Assembly: GCA_916610825.1 (NCBI GenBank)
Contig: OU744453.1
Location: 4,997,845 to 5,061,844, forward strand
Length of the DNA: 64,000 nucleotides
Direction: 5' to 3'
DNA from: Haliclystus octoradiatus
Taxonomy: Eukaryota > Cnidaria > Staurozoa > Stauromedusae > Haliclystidae
Under the pieces are notes generated by a model. The model did no database searches, was not told the origin of the DNA, and saw only the letters and a list, made by a program, of their open reading frames with translations. Numbering within the stretch: position 1 is the first letter of the stretch; each line of letters opens with the position of its first letter. The position numbers were made by a program, and so were the translations under genes. Positions 12,006 through 21,633 of this stretch are shown here, in pieces.

Positions 12006-14017
12006 TGTTATTGTCTCAGTTGTTTAACAGAGTATCCGACGCATAAATAGGTATTTGTTTAAGGACGGATTTACCACGGATATTTTCAAAAGCCTTACCG
12101 ACAAGACTTCATAATAGCTTGTAATAATTTATTAAGAAGAAATGCCAGCAAATTGTAGTAATGAATCACAAAAATATATCAAACATATTTTTCCGCATGG
12201 TTTATATGAAAACTCGGATTGATTTTCGGCACTCTAAGGGTTTCATACAATGAATCGCCGCAGGTGCTCCTCATTTTCATACACCTTCCTCTCGTTCCTC
12301 ATGACCCAACAGTCGTGTTTGTGTAACCCATATTTTCAAAGAAAGTGTTTATTACTTGGTGTAGAATCATCATATGCGTTTTCAACAAACCCTAAATCCG
12401 CATTGGTAAACATTTTCAGAAAAGCTTGAATTGTCGAGCCATGCTTCAATGCAGCGTTTTTGGAAAAAAATTCATTCTCTAAAAATAAAAATTAAAATAA
12501 ATTAGGGATTAATGTAGTATAAGAGTGATTAAAATTTCTAGTACCCTACAACTATAATTTAGCTTTTAACTGATAGAATGTATTTAATTTGACCTCAAAC
12601 TCAGATAATTCGTTGTATGATATGTTTTTGACTGATATTATTGAAAAATAAAGTTAAAATTTCGAAAAGTTATTTAAATTTAATGTTTTCAATCACATTT
12701 CATAGTTCACATCTTAGGCAGCTATTTTAAACTACATTCTTTATTTAATATAGTTTTAGTTTCAAGTTGGCATGTACTCAATGTGAATCCGTTCTTTTTA
12801 ATTGATAACAATACCAATTTTATTTGATTTCATGCTTTTACGATAACTCCAAATACTACAGACTGCACCCTAACCCTCCATAGATCGATAATGATGTAGT
12901 GAACTAGTCTTCGGTAACCCCTGGAGGGTCGCAACAGCTTTTCAACCAGGGAGGGGTGTCACTGTAGAAAATAATGAAGTACACAAACAATTTAAAAAAT
13001 TCCTTGGTAAATGAAACAAAATATTTCAAAAAATCTTAAAAAGCTTACATAGATTTATCTTTTTCAAATTCTAGAAATTCCATTCTTTATTGACCCTTTA
13101 CGATTTAAAAGGTAAGTGGAAAAGCTTCAAAATCTGAATTTCATTTCGAAAACGTTTTTTTGCAGCTGCACTATGGATCCTCAAAATATGCAAGTGATCG
13201 AGATTGTTTGAATCGGGCTAATTGTTTCAAATATTTACAGACAAAAGATTGAAGTAAACCAAATAACTTAATAAACATTTAGTCCTCTACCATGGGCATA
13301 CTACCTTCAAACTTTGTGACAAGCCTATACCTTTTAGCGATTCAAAAATATTACCAAACATTAGACAAATAATTTGATTCTGTGCTAGATTCTTAAATAT
13401 AGCACATATTTTGAAATTTTGCACACACTCCATTTTACTTTTCTAACTCGTTTGTGTAATGGCATGTTAGTAAAATGACAAAAATCCATCAATTTGACTA
13501 AAAGTTAGCTAAACAATTCTACAGCAAAAACATGTCGCATCGATATAAAACTCTGACATAAAATATTTAAATCGCTCTCTACCCTTATAATCCGATATTA
13601 GAATTTCAAAGGATTGTAAGTATACCTTATTTTGATTCCAAAAAAATCAAATATAATCACATTGTACATTCAAGGTGAACGATGAAATAATGAACACAAC
13701 CTTTATTTTCAATTCGTACGTTTTGGATTAATTTTAGTAAGATTGATTTTGAACTTTTGAGTGATTTGTATTTAAATTATAGGTGATAAATATCATGATT
13801 AGCTACGTTCGATGTGGAAACTAATGCCGTATTCGTAGTTTTACTCAAGATTCTTTACACTTTTTTTATATATCATCGTCATTTTCAATTCTTCTGTTTG
13901 AATTGACAAACTGTTTAAAAATCGGTAAGGCTTTTGAAAATATCCGTGGTAAATCCGTCCTTAAACAAATACCTATTTATGCGTCGGATACTCTGTTAAA
14001 CAACTGAGACAATAACA
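12006..14017. mobile_element. 2.0-kb element with perfect 96-bp terminal inverted repeats
   Basis: The arms 12006-12101 and 13922-14017 are reverse complements with no mismatch that I can see (outer end TGTTATTGTCTCAG, inner end CCTTACCGA). The 1.8-kb interior contains no recognisable transposase. Near 12905-12965 the minus strand carries a CAGTGACACCCC...GCGACCCTCC segment like the end of an hAT element, perhaps an older nested insertion. No target duplication is evident beside the arms. It interrupts or abuts the decayed gypsy pol on its left and a dispersed repeat on its right. Confidence 0.7.
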
Positions 14018-14032
14018 ATTCATTAATAACAA

Positions 14033-15267
14033 GGATCATTTGTGTCCATGATGTTATAAAACACCAATGCTAATCCCTATATTTGTAAATCTTGTGTTGA
14101 CTTTCTAATGTGACATTCCTACTCGCTCATCAAAAGTTAAAGGAAGAATACTGACCGGGGAACATTGTGAGCTCAACCGAGTCATACGTCATCAAAGAAA
14201 GCTTTGATAAAAGCTGCCGTGCGTGTGAGTGAGCTTCGTTTTATTATTCTGGCCGTATGTTGATTTTATTAAAAAGTAATTCAAATGCATAAGTTGAAAT
14301 CACAATTTGGTAGCTATACTATACATACTTTGGTTTCATTATTATTTCACGTTCTGGACTAGAATGTATTGTTTACAATGTGATCAACAGTATAAAAACC
14401 ATAAGGGGATGCAGAAGTGGTTTTAGTTCGATCAGCTCGATTGATATGTTAAAAAAAGAGTAGCATTAAACAAGAGCCTTGTTTAACATTTTGATTTTAG
14501 TTATAAAGCCGAATCCTTGTGTTTTTGACATCTTTTGCGTATCGACTTTCGTTCTTATTCATGATTTTGATGTAACGATCGGTCCATAAAAGCTTGCCAG
14601 CTAATGAAAAGGCAACTTCAGTGAATATAACCAAGGATAAATATACCAGAAGCAAGCTAATGTGATAATTCAATAAAATTTACGAATCTGAGCTTAATGC
14701 ATGGAATGAATCATTGTTTAAAAACATTGATTTGTTGATGATTGTCACGAGTTCATGGCTTCGACATTTGTTCCTGTCTCGTGTTTTTGATTATTTTGTT
14801 CAAAACAATAGAATTAAGATGAGGCCAACTCTGTTTCAAAACGAGTACTTGAATTTGGTATGAAGGATTCAAGTTGCGCGTGCATCGTTCCCCGGACAAT
14901 ATACTCCCTTTAAAATTTCTCCGTACGTTCGAAAAGGATTGATACCAATTCATGTGAAAATTAAATATTAGTTGTCAATAGTTTCTTTGAATTCTTTTTC
15001 ACTGAATTACAACTGTTCTTGGATTTTAAAATGAAGTTAACTCACTTACAAATACGACCCAAATATGTCTTTCTAAATGTGTACCAACTTTTGTTTATCA
15101 TATGACTGATACCCACAATCTGATTGGCTGCCATTGAATTAAAACCACGTGAGCAAAGCTAACCGATAAAATTGAGTCACTGCTTTTGGAAGTATAGTGC
15201 AGTGCAGCAAAATGACTTTGTTTGGTCGGCTACGCAGACTATACACTTTCCTTCAGAAACGTTTTAG
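14033..15267 (+). mobile_element. Dispersed TIR element, copy 1 (with internal insertion)
   Basis: 14033-14130 and 14920-15267 match, as reverse complement, the element at 50708-51476. Landmarks are GTTCGAAAAGGATTGATA, TTGTCAATAGTTTC, ATGACTGATACCCACAA and the GGCTACGCAGAC end followed by AACGTTTTAGTCTGGA. The part at about 14130-14920 has no counterpart there and is probably an insertion. It is non-coding. Confidence 0.6.
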
Positions 15268-16544
15268 TCTGGATTGAATTATGAATTATCTCGCTTAACT
15301 GGTTCAAAATATATTCATGAAGAAATCTATGTAGCAAGCTGATCGAAGCCTTAATAATTTAATTAACAAAATATTATGGTTCAACTTTTGCTGTTGAAAG
15401 GAGAAAAAAGTTTAGAAGTGAAAACTGGAACGCACAGCATTTGTTTATAACTTATTTCTTTTGTTTGCCTGCAAGTTATCTATCAAGTCACAAAACAAAG
15501 GATGGTGATGTTTGGTATTTGCGAGACAATAGAAATTCGAAACTGTCTCGAAATTGAAGTGCGAAACTGTTTAACTTAATTCCATCTGAGACAGGATTGT
15601 TGTTGAAAAATAAAACAGCTTCCATTGGTTTTTCTTCGCTTATACGTATTTATTTTAAAAATAATGCCGGCCATGTACTCCTCCTGTTAATGACGAATCC
15701 ATCGATATGTGTTTCAAATGTCTTGCATCTAAAACGGCATCGTGAATCCCCGCCTTAAATACTACAAGTACAGACATACAAATGAAAAAAGCAGAAATTT
15801 AAAAGTAGATACCACGTCAGGAAACCAACAATTTACAAAATATACTGCTGAACAAAATATCCGACCTGATTTCTAAATGTTGACACGAAAATAAATTTAT
15901 CTCAATCACATAAAGAAATTATAACAATTAACACCTGAATGACACACAATTAAATAAGCACAATTAAATAAACAATTGCATAATCAATAACCAATCAATT
16001 ATTTAGCAGATAAACTCATATAGGATACGGTTGGATTTTTGTAGCCTAGTTGGAATAAATCACCTTATAATCGCGCTATGAAATGTGAAACTTGCAGTAG
16101 CGTTACCATTGCATTTTTGATTTTTGAATCTGATTCTATAAATGTTACGATTATTTTCATTGAGCACTTCATCAAAAGTTGTAGTGGAACCAATGATATT
16201 AAATATTATTAAATTTGTAATAGATGTATATGCTTATGCTTAAACGCTCAGTCACTTTAGTTTTTGCTAGAAACGAATTAAGTCAACAAATGTTCAAACA
16301 ACAAGAATATGATATACAAACAAAGAAAATAACACTTTCCCAGCGATTGAATATTTTCATTGCAATACCTACTTAACCATTTGTCAAAAATATATCAATA
16401 AAATGCACTACTCATGTTTACCCAGTGAATAGTTGTGTGATTATATAGCCTCACATTAATAGTTGCTTGTATGACATATTATACAATTAAAGACATAACA
16501 TTGTGAATCAATCTGCTTTAATAACATTTGTTGGATATAGGTTA
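15268..16544. other. A+T-rich non-coding stretch
   Basis: I see no gene, repeat copy or conserved motif. It is the flank into which the LTR element inserted. Confidence 0.4.
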
Positions 16545-16549
16545 AGTAT

Positions 16550-16706
16550 TGTGCTATTACAACTTATTTACATTACAATATTGATATACTTCCTGTAAAC
16601 ATAATCGTGTCATTTATAGTTTTAGTTTAGATTCTAATATACTGTTCTGTGATCAACAACGTTTATTCTCTCGTCTCAAGTTCTAGCTTATTCACATAAT
16701 ACTACA
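16550..16706 (+). repeat. 5' LTR (157 bp)
   Basis: It starts TGTGCTATTAC and ends ATACTACA, the same as the 3' LTR over its full length. It is flanked on the left by the target duplication AGTAT. Confidence 0.95.
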
Positions 16707-16724
16707 TGGCGCTGCGATTATTCG
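16707..16724 (+). other. Candidate primer-binding site
   Basis: TGGCGCTGCGA begins at the first base after the 5' LTR, and TGG is the expected complement of a tRNA CCA end. The tRNA was not identified, and the match further in (TTCGAAC) is not spaced as in a full tRNA 3' end. Confidence 0.5.
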
Positions 16725-16831
16725 AACTTTGGGATTGTTATTGTTGATTTGTTATTTATACCTTCGTCTTCGTTTGGTATATTTATTGGTTCATATTTTT
16801 CATTCATCTTACTGTTCGTGTTGTTTACATT

Positions 16832-19800
16832 ATGCCAATGGAGACACGTCAGAATGAAAAAGCTTCCACAAGCACTGCTGGTGATGAAGAATTCTCTGAT
16901 AATTCTGATTCTCACGATCCAATAATACCTTTGGCATCTTCTATTAATCTACCTTCAGGAGATATTCCGCCATGGTTTAACGCCATTTTACAGCAACAAC
17001 AACAAGCTTTTACCGCCGCTCTGCAATCCGTCGCTAAAGCAACTTCAAAACACAGAAATAACGAATCTCACTCGGGTTCAGCCAAAAGAATGGACATACC
17101 AACATTAAAAAGTCCTTCGAAGATAACTATTGCCGATTTTCGTGATTGGGAAGAACGATTTTCAGGTTACGCTGCTGCGACACGTTTGTCAACAGACTGC
17201 AATCTCGCTGCTCGAAGAGGCATACTAAGATCTGCAATTCACGACGATTGGTCAAAGTTGTGGACAGCCAAAGTAATCTTGGTCAACGATATCGATGATA
17301 CAGACGCAATAATAGACAAATTTAGTCATTATCTTCGAGATAAACGAAATCCACTGCTTGATCGAAAAGAATTTCACAACAGGGACCAACTTCCTGATGA
17401 GACGATAGATCAATACTACGCCGTTCTACGCACGCTTGATGAAAGCTGTGGGTTTTCCCCTGAGTTAACATGCGAAACATGTCACGCAGACACAGGAATA
17501 TCACAAAACATGCGGGACGAAAGACTGCGGGACCGTCTAATATGTGGCCTCCGCGATGTTGACACGCAACAAAAAGTCCTGGCAGAAAAATTTTCTACGC
17601 TTACATTAAAGAAAACATTAGACATTTGTACATCTCACGAGGCAAGTAAGACAACACAAGACAAGTTAGCAACCTCTTCAACAATTAATGTCTCAGCAAT
17701 CAAAAGCAAGAAGCCTTACAAGAAATCAGAAAAATCAAATACTGGTCGTCAAGACAACAACAGCTCTAATGAACATACACCTAAATGTTATTTTTGTGGC
17801 AAGCAAAAGCATTCAAGAGCCGAATGCCCAGCAAAAGAAGCTATATGTGGATTTTGTGACAAGTTAGGACACTATCAATCAGTTTGCAAAGCAAAAAAAA
17901 GATCATCACATCAACCAAATACTAACCATGTATATCTTAATGCATTGTCAAATACAACTGATACAATCAAGCTACTAACTACACATGAACATGGACCCTC
18001 ATACCTTCATTGGCTACCTGACACTGGTGCTGCATGTGACGTCCTAAGTGTTCAACATTTAAAGGCATTAAACTGTGACCTTTTATTAAAGTTGAAGCCA
18101 GCTACTGATCAACTATTTACAGCTAATTCAACACCTCTATCAACACTTGGTCGCTGTTCTCTGACAATCAAACTTAACAACAATCAATACACTGCTGACA
18201 TTCATGTGGTGGACGCTGTCAATGCACCATTACTAAGCAAAAAAGGATGCATTGCGTTGGGTCTTATTCCTGAAAACTGGCCAGACTTATCAGCAGCTAC
18301 TCCTGTCAACACTGTGTCTCTATTGGCAAGCACTGACCAAGAAGCTCATCACATCAATCTACCAACACAGCAATCTTCCAACGATGACGCCACACAACTT
18401 ATAAAGGAATTCTCTTCTGTTTTCACTGACACAGGACCACTACGGAAAATGGATGGCCCTGCAATGAAGATAGAGCTGACCGAAGACGCCACACCTACTC
18501 GCCAATACAAAGCGTATAATATACCGTTTAAGTGGCAGAAATTGGTACAAGCACAACTAGATTCGATGATCACAAAGGACATCATAGAAAAAGTTCCTTT
18601 GAACGAATCACCACAATGGATTCACCCTATGGTTGTCGTTCCAAAGAAGAACTCTACAGAGCCAAGAATCACAGTTGATCTCACATCACTAAATCGGTTT
18701 GTCAAAAGACCTGGTTATCCATCACGCACACCACGAGATCTGATCGCCAACATCCCGCCTGGAATGAAATACTTCACTACCTTGGACGCCCGTCATGGCT
18801 ACTGGCAAGTACCTCTGGCTACTGAATCAAGACCGCTCACTACATTCATCACACCCTGGGGCTGTTACCGCTTTAGAAGGAATGTCATGGGTCTTATCAG
18901 CGCTGGCGATGAGCACAACCGACGTGGAGATGAAGCATTGGCTGGCATTGACAACCTACAGAAAGTGGTGGAAGACGTCATCATCTACGACAAAGACTAT
19001 GACACACACATCAAACGAGTCAAAGACGTCTTAAAGAGATGCTCTGATAATGGTATCACCTTGAATAAAAAGAAATTTCATTTTGCTCAATCATCTGCTG
19101 AATGGTGTGGGTATGTTATTACTTCAACTGGTTACACGTTAAATCCTCGCCTGGTTACTGCATTGACAGAATTTCCACAACCAACATCATTGACGCAACT
19201 ACGCTCTTTCCTTGGTCTGGTACAACAGTTTGAATCATTTTCATCTGAAATTTCACAACTGGCAACACCACTACGAGCTCTACTGTCACCTTCAACATCT
19301 TTCTATTGGAATCAACTCCACCAAGATGCATTCAAAGGCCTCATCAATGAACTAACTAGTCCACGCATCCTTGCTCATTTCAATCCACAAGCTCAACTCC
19401 GACTTGAAACAGATGCTGCACAATCTAAAGGACTTGGCTATGCTCTATGGTCCGAACAAGATGACAAAACTTGGCGCCTCCTACAATGTGGTTCACGCTT
19501 TGTCACTGATGCAGAGTCCCGCTACTCTGCTACTGAAATTGAATTGGCCGCAGTCGTTTGGGCAACCCAGAAGTGCAAAATGTTTTTACATGGGTCATCA
19601 TTTAACCTAATTGTCGACCACAAGCCACTAATATCCATCCTCAATGACAAGCGTCTGCACCAAATTCCAAGTGCAAGAATCATTCGCCTCAAAGAAAAGT
19701 TATCATCATTTTCATTCACTGCTATCTGGCGTGCTGGTACAAGTCACACCGTCGTCGATTGCTTCTCACGACATCCAGTTGATCAACCAAGTCCAGACGA

Positions 19801-21184
19801 TGTCAACATTGATACAGATGCTGATTCAAGCTTCCAAGTAAATCACATCCAAACTCGTCTTCAATCAACTGATGCTACCAACTTTCCACCAGACGCAACT
19901 CTCAACAAAGTCAAATCTGCAGGTGAAAATGACGCAGTACATCTCAAGCTAGCTGACCTGATCATTAATGGCTTCCCACAACAGAAGGAAAAACTGGACA
20001 TCAGCATTCACCCCTATTGGTCACTACGTCACGATCTGTCACTCTTGGAATCATCAATCATCCTCTACCAAGATCGCATTCTTATCCCAAAATCTCTTCG
20101 ATCGACTATGCTGAATGAACTCCACACATCTCATCTTGGTCTAACTCGAACTCTTGCACGAGCTCGACAATGTATTTTTTGGCCAAATATGACCAACGAA
20201 GTCACAAATCGAATTCGGTCATGCGAAGAATGTGCCCAAAGACTGTCATCCAACTCACATGAGCCACTTATTCAAGACACACCACCAACTCGTCCTGGTG
20301 AAGCGATTGCAACAGACATTTTCTCACACCATGGCCACGAATTCCTTGTCATCACCGATAAGTACTCTGGTTGGCCTCACGTTGTACACTGTGGCAAGAG
20401 CACCGATACAGACACCGTCGTCGATATTCTATCCAGCTGGTTCTGTAGCATGGGTGTCCCTATTCGCTTAACGTCTGATGGTGGACCGCAGTTTTCAAGT
20501 CATGCATTTTCAGCATTCTGCAAAGATTGGGGCATAATTCACGACCCGTCGTCACCATACCATCATCAAGCCAACGGACATGCAGAAGCTGCTGTCAAAG
20601 CTATGGAAAATATTGTCGCCAAAGTAACAACAAATGGACACCTCAACACAGAAGCCTTCTACAAAGCTCTATTGGAATACCGTAATACACCAAGAAGTGA
20701 TGGTATCAGTCCAGCCCAGCGTTTATTTGGCAAACCTCTTCGGTCACGAATCCCAGTTCATCCATCGCAATTCACTGATGACATCAAGCAACTAATTATT
20801 ATTGCAGACAAGAAAGCAAGCACGCTAAAAGAAAAAGCAAAACAACAACATGACCTTCATGCTCGCCGCCTTGATCCATTCATTCCTGGTGATATTGTCC
20901 GCATCCAAAATCAGAATACCAAACATTGGGATCGCATTGGAGAAATTGTCTCTATTGATCCTCGAGGACGCAGCTATCGCCTAAAAACCGAATCTGGTCG
21001 ACTCTACTGGCGCAACCGCCGTCAACTCCGCCGGTACTATGGTCCATCAACATCAACTACAGCTGCTGCTTCAACCACCCCAGAGGAGGAAGAACCATCA
21101 ACAAATACATCTAGTGCATCATTACATTCACCACCTAGACGCAGCACTAGAAAGAAAAACAAAACTAATAAACTAAATTTATAA
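16832..21184 (+). CDS. Gag-Pol polyprotein of the Ty3/gypsy element
   Basis: One uninterrupted frame of 1,450 codons. Gag includes two CCHC zinc knuckles (residues 319-332 and 339-352). An aspartic protease follows, with DTGA at 397. The RT carries LDARHGYWQVPL with Asp652, and an active-site box that reads VVEDV, with Glu714 and Asp715. RNase H has TDAA with Asp861, a TEIELAAV helix and VDHKPL. Integrase has an HHCC zinc domain (His1098, His1101, Cys1131, Cys1134) and a catalytic triad Asp1162, Asp1216, Glu1252 with D-D35-E spacing. A GPY/F-like module (about 1350-1403) and a Ser/Thr-rich tail end it. Gag and Pol are fused without a frameshift. The oddity is Glu in place of the first Asp of the usual DD pair, which would be expected to weaken or abolish polymerase activity. 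Start chosen as the first ATG of the frame, 126 bp after the LTR. Confidence 0.97.
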   Translation: MPMETRQNEKASTSTAGDEEFSDNSDSHDPIIPLASSINLPSGDIPPWFNAILQQQQQAFTAALQSVAKATSKHRNNESHSGSAKRMDIPTLKSPSKITIADFRDWEERFSGYAAATRLSTDCNLAARRGILRSAIHDDWSKLWTAKVILVNDIDDTDAIIDKFSHYLRDKRNPLLDRKEFHNRDQLPDETIDQYYAVLRTLDESCGFSPELTCETCHADTGISQNMRDERLRDRLICGLRDVDTQQKVLAEKFSTLTLKKTLDICTSHEASKTTQDKLATSSTINVSAIKSKKPYKKSEKSNTGRQDNNSSNEHTPKCYFCGKQKHSRAECPAKEAICGFCDKLGHYQSVCKAKKRSSHQPNTNHVYLNALSNTTDTIKLLTTHEHGPSYLHWLPDTGAACDVLSVQHLKALNCDLLLKLKPATDQLFTANSTPLSTLGRCSLTIKLNNNQYTADIHVVDAVNAPLLSKKGCIALGLIPENWPDLSAATPVNTVSLLASTDQEAHHINLPTQQSSNDDATQLIKEFSSVFTDTGPLRKMDGPAMKIELTEDATPTRQYKAYNIPFKWQKLVQAQLDSMITKDIIEKVPLNESPQWIHPMVVVPKKNSTEPRITVDLTSLNRFVKRPGYPSRTPRDLIANIPPGMKYFTTLDARHGYWQVPLATESRPLTTFITPWGCYRFRRNVMGLISAGDEHNRRGDEALAGIDNLQKVVEDVIIYDKDYDTHIKRVKDVLKRCSDNGITLNKKKFHFAQSSAEWCGYVITSTGYTLNPRLVTALTEFPQPTSLTQLRSFLGLVQQFESFSSEISQLATPLRALLSPSTSFYWNQLHQDAFKGLINELTSPRILAHFNPQAQLRLETDAAQSKGLGYALWSEQDDKTWRLLQCGSRFVTDAESRYSATEIELAAVVWATQKCKMFLHGSSFNLIVDHKPLISILNDKRLHQIPSARIIRLKEKLSSFSFTAIWRAGTSHTVVDCFSRHPVDQPSPDDVNIDTDADSSFQVNHIQTRLQSTDATNFPPDATLNKVKSAGENDAVHLKLADLIINGFPQQKEKLDISIHPYWSLRHDLSLLESSIILYQDRILIPKSLRSTMLNELHTSHLGLTRTLARARQCIFWPNMTNEVTNRIRSCEECAQRLSSNSHEPLIQDTPPTRPGEAIATDIFSHHGHEFLVITDKYSGWPHVVHCGKSTDTDTVVDILSSWFCSMGVPIRLTSDGGPQFSSHAFSAFCKDWGIIHDPSSPYHHQANGHAEAAVKAMENIVAKVTTNGHLNTEAFYKALLEYRNTPRSDGISPAQRLFGKPLRSRIPVHPSQFTDDIKQLIIIADKKASTLKEKAKQQHDLHARRLDPFIPGDIVRIQNQNTKHWDRIGEIVSIDPRGRSYRLKTESGRLYWRNRRQLRRYYGPSTSTTAAASTTPEEEEPSTNTSSASLHSPPRRSTRKKNKTNKLNL

Positions 21185-21220
21185 TCAATATTCATTACAT
21201 GTATATTTCTATAATCTCCC

Positions 21221-21230
21221 AGAAAGGGCA
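21221..21230 (+). other. Polypurine tract
   Basis: AGAAAGGG followed by CA lies directly before the 3' LTR, in the position expected for the plus-strand primer. Confidence 0.6.
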
Positions 21231-21387
21231 TGTGCTATTACAACTTATTTACATTACAATATTGATATACTTCCTGTAAACATAATCGTGTCATTTATAG
21301 TTTTAGTTTAGATTCTAATATACTGTTCTGTGATCAACAACGTTTATTCTCTCGTCTCAAGTTCTAGCTTATTCACATAATACTACA
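21231..21387 (+). repeat. 3' LTR (157 bp)
   Basis: Identical to the 5' LTR by eye, and followed by AGTAT, the right copy of the target duplication. Confidence 0.95.
21343..21348 (-). promoter_or_regulatory. Candidate polyadenylation signal for gene B inside the antisense LTR
   Basis: On the minus strand this reads AATAAA, 171 bp after the last base of the gene B stop codon. No AATAAA or ATTAAA occurs between the stop and the LTR on that strand, so this is the first canonical hexamer downstream of gene B. Use is inference. Confidence 0.35.
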
Positions 21388-21519
21388 AGTATATAACTAT
21401 ATTAAAAATGTTTACAAGTGTCTCGCACATTAGAAACCAAACCCTATGGTCTAAAAGTAAATGTACTCGTCTTCATATTCATATTGGAAATAGAACAAGG
21501 CTTCCATATGGAATCATCA

Positions 21520-21633
21520 TCAACCACAAACTGTGCGTGAATTGTATGTTGATGAAATACATTTCCAAGTAAGTGGATTTACTATTTTTACAGTAGAATG
21601 TTTTCCAGACGGGCAATTGCAGACACTGTGAGT
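21520..21633 (-). CDS. Gene B exon 10: Cys-rich terminal exon with stop
   Basis: The acceptor is atcttatccag, phase 0. It encodes 37 residues with CNCPSGKHSTV and a TWKC motif, then TGA. The counterpart in gene A (54776-54892) aligns in this frame only, with mainly conservative replacements, which supports the reading. Confidence 0.75.
   Translation of the reverse strand, partial: THSVCNCPSGKHSTVKIVNPLTWKCISSTYNSRTVCG

Larger units (their letters stand above)
16550..21387 (+). mobile_element. Complete Ty3/gypsy LTR retrotransposon
   Basis: The element is 4,838 bp. It has two 157-bp LTRs (16550-16706 and 21231-21387) that appear identical and run from TG to CA, and a single intact gag-pol frame. 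The 5-bp target duplication AGTAT lies at 16545-16549 and 21388-21392. A candidate primer-binding site starts directly after the 5' LTR and a purine tract precedes the 3' LTR. There is no env frame. Identical LTRs indicate recent insertion. The SAGDEHNRRGDEAL segment of the RT is characteristic of a group of animal Ty3/gypsy elements; I do not assign a named family. Confidence 0.97.
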
